Source of the DNA: Bacteroidaceae bacterium
GTDB taxonomy: Bacteria > Bacteroidota > Bacteroidia > Bacteroidales > Bacteroidaceae
Direction: 5' to 3'
NCBI GenBank assembly: GCA_017383485.1
Contig: JAFNXM010000012.1
Coordinates: forward strand, 1 to 49,849
DNA: 49,849 nucleotides
A model generated the notes under the pieces. The model searched no databases. It was not told the DNA's origin and worked only from the letters and a program-made list of their open reading frames with translations. This document shows positions 46,501 through 49,849 of the stretch, in pieces. Numbering within the stretch: the first letter of the stretch is position 1; each line of letters opens with the position of its first letter. Made by a program: the position numbers and the translations under genes.

Positions 46501-47951
46501 CCAATAAATATAGCATGGCGTTGCCAGGTTTCTTGCCCTTGGCTGGCGACATCTTTGGTCAGCGCGCCACCGATGGCGGCTATGCACCAGGTCTGCGCTT
46601 CGCCTTTGGCATGGTCGACGATTCCTATATTGATCACGCTGTGCGGCAAGGGTGGTTGTTACAGAGCGACAGCATCATCACACCAGCCACATCCAACATG
46701 GGCGAGGACTTGCAAATACGTGCTACGCTCGAACCCTTCACCGATGTCAAGATTGACTTGAATGCTTCACGTTCGACGTCGCAAAACTCCTCTACACAGT
46801 ACATGATTGAGGGTATGCCACGTACCTATAGTGGTAGTTTCAACATGACGACGATGAGTATCCACACCGCTTTCGAATCGATGGGCGATGTAGATCGTGG
46901 ATACAAGAGTGCTTCGTTCGACCGCTTCCTAGGTAAGTTGCAATACTTCCAACAGAAGGCTGAAGCACTATACCGTGGCAGCACCTATCCACATGGGTCT
47001 ACCCTTGCGGGACAACCTTTCGATCCCAAGAATGGTACAGTGGGCCAATATTCAGCTGGCGTCATGATACCAGCCTTCCTCGATACCTACACACTCTCGG
47101 GTCGTGATGGATTGTCGCTGATGCCTGCACTGACGGCATTGCTGCCCAACTGGACCATTAAGTACGCTGGCCTGGCGAAGTTGCCACGCATGAAGAAGGT
47201 GTTCAAGAGTTTCAATATCAACCACTCGTACAAGAGCATCTATAGCATCGGTTCGTACAACACATTCACATCGTTCCAGGCGATGAATGGCTGTCACGGT
47301 TTCATCACCGACGTTACCACTGGTCTGCCCACACCATCTACGATGTACGATATGTCGACCGTATCACTCAACGAAACATTCTCGCCCCTCGCAGGTATTG
47401 ATATGACCTTCAACAACAACCTCACAGCCAAGGTCGAATATCGCAAGACACGTGCTCTGACGCTCAGCATGACTTCGGGTCAAATCACTGAGGCGCGTTC
47501 CAACGACTTAGTCGTAGGTCTCGGTTACAAGATTGCCGATCTCAACCTCTTTGCCCCCCGCAAGGCAGTGCGTATGAAGGGCGATAAGCGCAGCAAGGGT
47601 AAGTCGGCGAAGGGTGGCGAAGACGAATCGAAATCCAGCAGTAGCAGTTCGTCGTCCAAGGGTCGCTCGAGCAGTAGTGGTGGTTTCAGTCAAGACTTGA
47701 ACCTACGTTTCGACTTGACCTTCCGCAATCAGAGTGGTCTGAATCGCGACATCATGACGGCGCTGACGCAAGCGACCTCGGGCAATCGTGCCTTGCAAAT
47801 CTCATTCTCTGCTGACTATGCGCTGAGCAAATACCTTACGCTCACAGCCTACTACGACCGTCAGTTCAACAAACCACTCCTCACCACCTCGTCATACCCC
47901 ATCACCACCCAAGACTTTGGCGTGACTGTGAAGTTTGTGCTAAATCGATAG
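40524..47951 (+). CDS. sprA: Type IX secretion system outer-membrane translocon protein SprA
   Basis: A 2475-residue protein, close to the length of characterised SprA (about 2400). It starts with a signal peptide (MNLYYKILLIVLGVTLSGVALG) and continues with the SprA N-terminal repeats (for example the GPGGVRIKTQGSAELKIG stretch near residue 155) and long alternating beta segments, ending in aromatic-rich strands TLTAYYDRQFN and a final DFGVTVKFVLN. SprA forms a giant single-chain beta-barrel through which folded T9SS cargo passes, with PorV and partners; those genes are not in the window. A basic, serine-rich insert at about residues 2350-2390 precedes the last strands. It is preceded by ruvA and followed by a strong hairpin. 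Confidence 0.97.
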   Translation: MNLYYKILLIVLGVTLSGVALGNQFRTLQIDETDIQVSDTIQPRFPVQKTSAEEMKTEKTSGDLRNPENLKTDIFYDEKTGEYRFGTKLGDNFLTAPFYMSPKEYEEWCAKRSAIDFFRKKNKDDFDAKGKEKFDFTDMKFDLGPASKIFGPGGVRIKTQGSAELKIGANTRFVDNPSLSERNRRVFGFDFNEKINLSVSGKVGDKVNMDFNYNSEATFNFDTQNIKLRYEGKEDEIIKLLEAGNVSLPSNSSLIRGAQSLFGIRADTQFGKLKLQTVMSQKKSSSQSVNSKGGVQLTQFEIPVDEYDENRHFFLSHFFRERYDENMKQLPNIVSGIDINRIEVWVTNKSGATNNTRNIIALTDLAESEHTGNPMWGTSSLIPPTNAANGLYQTLTTEWVDARDISMTNPVLDGAGLVGGDDYEKLESARLLTSSEYKLNASFGYISLRTTLQPDQVLAVAYEYTYRGTRYQVGEFSTDLKDNKSALFVKALKNTACTPQMANWDLMMRNVYSLGATSVQKDKFKLDIKILSDSTGVYLSYLPEPDLKNQKILSLVGLDRLDNNNKHNPNAYFDFVEGYTIDSESGRIFFPVAEPFGENLRRVIGNPAVADRYVYQELYDSTKTIAKQIAEKNKYRIVGEYKATKRDEIQLGAMNIPRGSVVVTAGGVTLMEGSDYTVDYYSGIVKILNKSILDAGTNVNVSLESNTDYGMQRKSMFGVNWQYDFTNNFQIGGTLMHLGEKPLTTKVSMGSEPLNNTLWGLNLSWKKQSQWLTDMIDKLPLIECSAPSSINLTADFAHLIAGKNKGSQGNASYIDDFENAKNGIDISNPEEWNISSVPSTFAESSLLNDVRSGYNRAKLAWYTIDPIFTRRSSSITPGHIKGDLKQLSDPDVREVYKNELFPNKSINFREASTLNVLNLAYYPNERGPYNLDPNLDVDGKLLQPEKRWGGMMRKLETSDFESANIEYLEFWMMDPYIKSRQNGTLPAQGDLYFNLGEISEDILKDGKKFYESGLPIDGDATQVVDTQWGRVPTQNSVTYAFNTASDSRQKQDVGYNGLTSEEELEFPAYKNYLEQIRPIVRPEVYDSIVMSPSADRYHYYRGTDFDEREVPILQRYKDINNPNGNSVDADHSPEKYSTAYKTQPDVEDINQDYTLNEYEKYYQYRVRISPEEMQVGNNYIVDKRTANIQTRDGEKREVDWYLFRIPLDLYEKRQGNIADFSSIRFIRMYMTGFSEPVVLRLATLDLVYGQWRSYEQALYADKAPEVSGTMSVSAVNFEENNEKTPVNYVLPPGISRVIDPGQDQVLQNNEQAISMTLRNLASGDARAIYKNLQLDLRRYKHLQMFIHANSLPGQVPVADGQTSLFLRLGSDYKNNFYEYEIPLAVTPEGKYANSDAGARIVWPASNMLDIDLSIFTDLKRNRNQQKAQGLATYHQPYSEYDTDKPANKVSIVGNPSLGEVRTIMIGVRNNSRTLQHVEVWANELRLQQFSNKGGWAAQGALNMQLSDLASVNLTGHVETDGFGGLEEGVSQRRDDNLYQYSVTTNVDAGRLLPEKVKLKAPIYYSYSKERTSPRYNPLDTDMEMEESLESATTTERDSIKNIADRVVENRNFSISGVRFDIASKKYSMPYDPANFTVGYSHSRRNTTGHVTAWEKDENWKVNFGYAYNPNFKPFEPFKKLKGKSKWLKIVKDFNVNYAPQSLTFSTDLVRRYYELQERDMENLENQSLPLTWSSDFTWNRNFALRWDLAKSLHFNFSSGTNAEVEQPYTAVNEDLYPDRYTAWKDSVWQSIRHLGTPLTYQQNFDASWQVPLNKLPLFDWLTADAKYNATYNWNRGTSLSTGMNMGGVVSSSRTASGNVRLKMETLYNHIPFLKEANKRFSTSGINSAANKKNQAKKNYTSEVQLKPDTTVTVKHNQRSKKLRVTALRPDGTKYPVKFKVLDNNSIQILSQDTVKVKITVQPKKRKEEQGWYQGLQLTARVAMLVRNVSVSYTNKYSMALPGFLPLAGDIFGQRATDGGYAPGLRFAFGMVDDSYIDHAVRQGWLLQSDSIITPATSNMGEDLQIRATLEPFTDVKIDLNASRSTSQNSSTQYMIEGMPRTYSGSFNMTTMSIHTAFESMGDVDRGYKSASFDRFLGKLQYFQQKAEALYRGSTYPHGSTLAGQPFDPKNGTVGQYSAGVMIPAFLDTYTLSGRDGLSLMPALTALLPNWTIKYAGLAKLPRMKKVFKSFNINHSYKSIYSIGSYNTFTSFQAMNGCHGFITDVTTGLPTPSTMYDMSTVSLNETFSPLAGIDMTFNNNLTAKVEYRKTRALTLSMTSGQITEARSNDLVVGLGYKIADLNLFAPRKAVRMKGDKRSKGKSAKGGEDESKSSSSSSSSKGRSSSSGGFSQDLNLRFDLTFRNQSGLNRDIMTALTQATSGNRALQISFSADYALSKYLTLTAYYDRQFNKPLLTTSSYPITTQDFGVTVKFVLNR

Positions 47952-47956
47952 GCTTT

Positions 47957-48060
47957 AACAACAGATGGCACTGATGTATCAGATATTATTCAATAAATCT
48001 GTTATATCAGTGCCATCTGTTGTTTATAAAAAGTACCCAGGATACCCGTGATACGTGGAT
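47957..48060. repeat. Palindromic repeat element, copy 1 (possible sprA terminator)
   Basis: A perfect 19-bp inverted repeat, AACAACAGATGGCACTGAT (47957-47975) with its complement at 48006-48024, surrounds a 30-nt centre. The right flank to 48060 includes GATACCCGTGATACGTGGA. A second copy lies at 48494-48597 with the same right flank but with the centre in the opposite orientation. It starts 6 nt after the sprA stop and may end that transcript. Confidence 0.8.
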
Positions 48061-48331
48061 AAATATCTCCAGCGTATCTCGTGTATCTTCTCGTATTTTT
48101 ATTTGGGGAGCTCACGCAGATTCCACGGATTTCACGGAGGGCACTTGCTCCGCTCGTGCTGACCATTCGGGACATTCTGCAATGTCCACCTGAGTCAGGG
48201 GGACGAGCACCAAAGGTGCGGAGGGGGTATGTAAACATATGTTATCTCCGGCGTATCGCGGGTATCTCGTGTATCTTCCAGTAAATATTGGGGTTCACAC
48301 AAACGAAGTTCGACGTTAAAGTCAACTCCTT

Positions 48332-48464
48332 GGAATCTATAAAAATATATTTCAAAAGATTCTACAGATTTGCGTGAGGCTAGAAGAAAAAGCTCACGCA
48401 AATCTTGGGAATCTAAAAAATAAATTCAAAAAATATTTTAAAAGATTTTCTAGATTTGCGTGAG
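48332..48464. repeat. Direct repeat pair with internal 13-bp inverted repeat
   Basis: Two related stretches, 48332-48378 and 48408-48464, both begin GGAATCTA and end AGATTTGCGTGAG with A/T-rich middles. Between them CTCACGCAAATCT (48393-48405) is the exact complement of the shared end at 48366-48378, forming a hairpin. Confidence 0.7.
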
Positions 48465-48493
48465 ACAAAAAAACTATCTGCTGGATTATTATT

Positions 48494-48597
48494 TAACAAC
48501 AGATTAAACAGATGGCACTGATATAACAGATTTATTGAATAATATCAGTGCCATCTGTTGTTTATAAAAAATACCCAAGATACCCGTGATACGTGGA
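48494..48597. repeat. Palindromic repeat element, copy 2
   Basis: An 18-bp inverted repeat (48507-48524 with 48542-48559) carries the same CAGATGGCACTGATAT arm as copy 1. The centre (ATAACAGATTTATTGAATA) is the reverse complement of the copy 1 centre, while the right flank GATACCCGTGATACGTGGA is in the same direction in both. Confidence 0.8.
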
Positions 48598-48657
48598 GGC
48601 ATTTCTGCGCTTTGATCTACTCCTTATACTCCACACCTTCATGCCCCCCCCAAAAAA

Positions 48658-48741
48658 GCCTAAGGGAAATTTAAAAAAGCCTAAACCTTTTTTGAAAAAG
48701 GTCTAAGGAAATTTTTACGAGGCCTAAGCTTTTTCAGGCGA
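48658..48741 (+). repeat. 21-nt-period repeat array E (four units)
   Basis: Units start at 48658, 48679, 48700 and 48721. Cores are GCCTAAGGG, GCCTAAACC, GGTCTAAGG and GGCCTAAGC; unit 3 ends TTACGA. An A6 run precedes unit 1. Same orientation as arrays A-D. Confidence 0.9.
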
Positions 48742-48875
48742 TCATTTGTACCCCATCCATAAATTGCACTCTACAATTGGCTTTGCGTATGTGTTTTTAT
48801 CTATATAGATCATTTCTAATATAGCTATCCTATTTTTTTAACACTTCAAAGCACATTATTTACTTTTTTTATATT

Positions 48876-48883
48876 TATTTTTG
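48876..48883 (+). promoter_or_regulatory. Orphan -7 promoter box
   Basis: TATTTTTG fits TAnnTTTG and has no annotated gene downstream. A 56-codon frame begins 26 nt later. It may drive that frame, a small RNA, or be chance in AT-rich sequence. Confidence 0.35.
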
Positions 48884-48908
48884 CAATGTCTTTCACGACT
48901 CTTTTGTG

Positions 48909-49079
48909 ATGAGATGGGGAGGTGAACTCTCTTTGTCAGAGCAAATCAGTCCACGCCGAGCCAATTGTGGCAGATGCTTCAATGGAGGCAGTTGTCCCTG
49001 GCGGATGGGTGGGAATAGTGAGAGATATTACATAATGAAGGCGTTTACTACGCACTGTTTGGGACTCTCTGAAATCTAG
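48909..49079 (+). CDS. Candidate 56-residue cysteine-rich peptide (uncertain)
   Basis: An ATG-started frame, MRWGGELSLSEQISPRRANC followed by GRCFNGGSCPWRMGG, ending LGLSEI. It has four cysteines, a glycine-rich centre and no membrane segment or signal peptide. The only support is the TAnnTTTG box 26 nt upstream and a length above many spurious frames in this desert. I recognise no family; it may well be non-coding. Confidence 0.2.
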   Translation: MRWGGELSLSEQISPRRANCGRCFNGGSCPWRMGGNSERYYIMKAFTTHCLGLSEI

Positions 49080-49391
49080 CAAATTTACAGAACCATTGTC
49101 TTGAACTCTGCAACGGTAGATGTCCTGTGGGTATGATTATACATACTCCTATGAATAGCCACGATTGTATTCATTTGGATGCAATCTTTGGTGCATTCAT
49201 AGGTCGCTATATCATATCGGCGTGGGCTATTGGTACTCAAAAATACGCTAAAATCAGTTGTTAGAGATTTGGAGGTCTGTTCGTGTAAACGACTGAAAAA
49301 AGGCAAGAATATGCAAAAATTGAATCTTAAACTATCTTGACGAAAGAGCGATTAGTTTAGGATATAGGGGAACATTCTCGGGAATAGTTTT

Positions 49392-49399
49392 TATCTTTG
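49392..49399 (+). promoter_or_regulatory. -7 box of the recombinase remnant
   Basis: TATCTTTG matches TAnnTTTG 28 nt before the remnant's ATG at 49428; no clear -33 box. Confidence 0.45.
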
Positions 49400-49427
49400 C
49401 GGCGAAAATTTTAAGCGCAAGATAAAA

Positions 49428-49849
49428 ATGAAAATTACAACTTATTTAACAGATTGCAAGCGCAAGGTCGCTGAGCAGAGTCCGTTCCTTAATAATTTAG
49501 GGCGAGAGTGAAACGCATATCTGTGTTTTCGTTTGCGTGACAAGAATCTCGATCTCAAAGTGAGAACGGATATTCTTGTCATGAGTAAGTTTTGGGATAA
49601 CGACATCTCTGGTTATGGCAAGACAAGGAAACTTTCTTCTGCTGACAATAAGAAGGTCAATACTCTTGCCACCGACATCATCACCAAGTTAACAGATGAG
49701 TAGATGCCGAAATGGCTGTTGTTGTTGGGGTACGAGAAGTAGTGAACCGCTGTATGTTCCCGGAGGTGGAGCAGAAGCGTTCCACTCCAACCTTCATTGA
49801 TCGCTTTGAGCAATACCTCAATGAGCACAAGATGGCAGAGAACTCATAC
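49428..49849 (+). pseudogene. Decayed tyrosine recombinase (integrase), runs off the window
   Basis: Translation from the ATG at 49428 gives MKITTYLTDCKRKVAEQSPF and then hits TGA at 49509. The same frame continues with CFRLRDKNLDLKVRTDILV and FWDNDISGYGKTRKL, typical of the N-terminal arm-binding region of Bacteroidota tyrosine recombinases, then stops again at TAG (49701-49703). A shifted frame from about 49703 continues with EMAVVVGVREVVNRCMFPE and FIDRFEQYLNEHKMAENS, the core-binding (SAM-like) domain. Two nonsense codons plus a frameshift mark it as inactive unless recoded. The catalytic domain would lie beyond the window edge. Confidence 0.8.

Larger units (their letters stand above)
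47952..49427. other. 1.48-kb repeat-rich gene desert after sprA
   Basis: Contains two related palindromic elements, short direct repeats, repeat array E, a promoter-like box with a short cysteine-rich frame, and the lead-in to a decayed recombinase. Frames of 60-80 codons here coincide with the repeats and are not treated as genes. No tRNA or other RNA gene was recognised. Confidence 0.7.

Noticed and set aside
48002-48401. Overlapping 67-78-codon frames on both strands
   Set aside because: They coincide with palindromic and direct repeats and have no protein-like features.
49085-49306. 73-codon minus-strand frame and a 43-codon plus-strand frame (49133-49264)
   Set aside because: Neither has a convincing promoter, family likeness or neighbour; consistent with chance in the desert.
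49613-49828. 71-codon minus-strand frame at the right edge
   Set aside because: It is antisense to the recombinase remnant, whose plus-strand fragments match the integrase family.

Overview
The window looks like chromosomal DNA from a Bacteroidota bacterium, most likely order Bacteroidales and possibly close to Prevotellaceae (genus not resolvable from the sequence). The evidence is a complete sprA (type IX secretion) next to ruvA, a glycine cleavage system with split P-protein, an ftsE-lysC-lysA block, and several intergenic copies of the Bacteroidota sigma-factor box TAnnTTTG, most without a Shine-Dalgarno sequence downstream.

Layout: (1) 1-5.2 kb is visibly AT-richer and holds a small XRE-type repressor followed by a 1621-residue protein that joins a DEDDh exonuclease, a RecQ helicase and a UvrD-type helicase. 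It looks like an accessory or defence-type insertion. (2) 5.4-12.4 kb, minus strand, is one glycine cleavage operon: lplA-gcvT-gcvH-gcvPA-gcvPB-lpdA. It has a good promoter at 12433-12464 and a terminator at 5360-5387. (3) 12.6-14.7 kb is a secreted M49 dipeptidyl peptidase. (4) 15.1-23.0 kb, minus strand, is a tightly packed run clpC-like, rfbC, lepA, ftsE-like ABC ATPase, lysC, lysA, ending at a clear terminator. (5) 23.5-25.3 kb, plus strand, carries trmN6 and a secreted M23/LysM peptidase. (6) 25.7-28.5 kb, minus strand, is a four-gene cassette: DUF1648-like membrane protein, SDR, nucleotidyltransferase, zinc alcohol dehydrogenase. (7) 28.6-31.7 kb, minus strand, is a secreted protein, an HprK-like kinase, an S24/S26 peptidase, a PqqD-like protein and a glutaminase; the set resembles a peptide-maturation module. 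(8) 32.0-48.0 kb, plus strand, is mostly core: an ICMT-like methyltransferase, a DbpA-like DEAD-box helicase (with DEYD), a DMP19-like protein, smpB, metH lacking its reactivation domain, a secreted GH5 mannanase, ruvA and sprA. (9) 48.0-49.8 kb is a repeat-rich gene desert ending in a decayed tyrosine recombinase that runs off the window.

The most unusual structural signal is a family of intergenic arrays, each made of four imperfect units with an exact 21-nt period (core GGTCTWAGG, then a T/A tract, then AACGA). Five copies lie at 14.9, 23.3, 31.8, 39.6 and 48.7 kb. All are in the same orientation whatever the direction of the flanking genes, and their spacing is fairly even (7.8-9.0 kb). 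I do not recognise this as a named element.

Several start codons were set by promoter position or by the first ATG after a non-ATG extension; these choices are explained in the entries. No tRNA, rRNA, CRISPR array or recognisable riboswitch was found.
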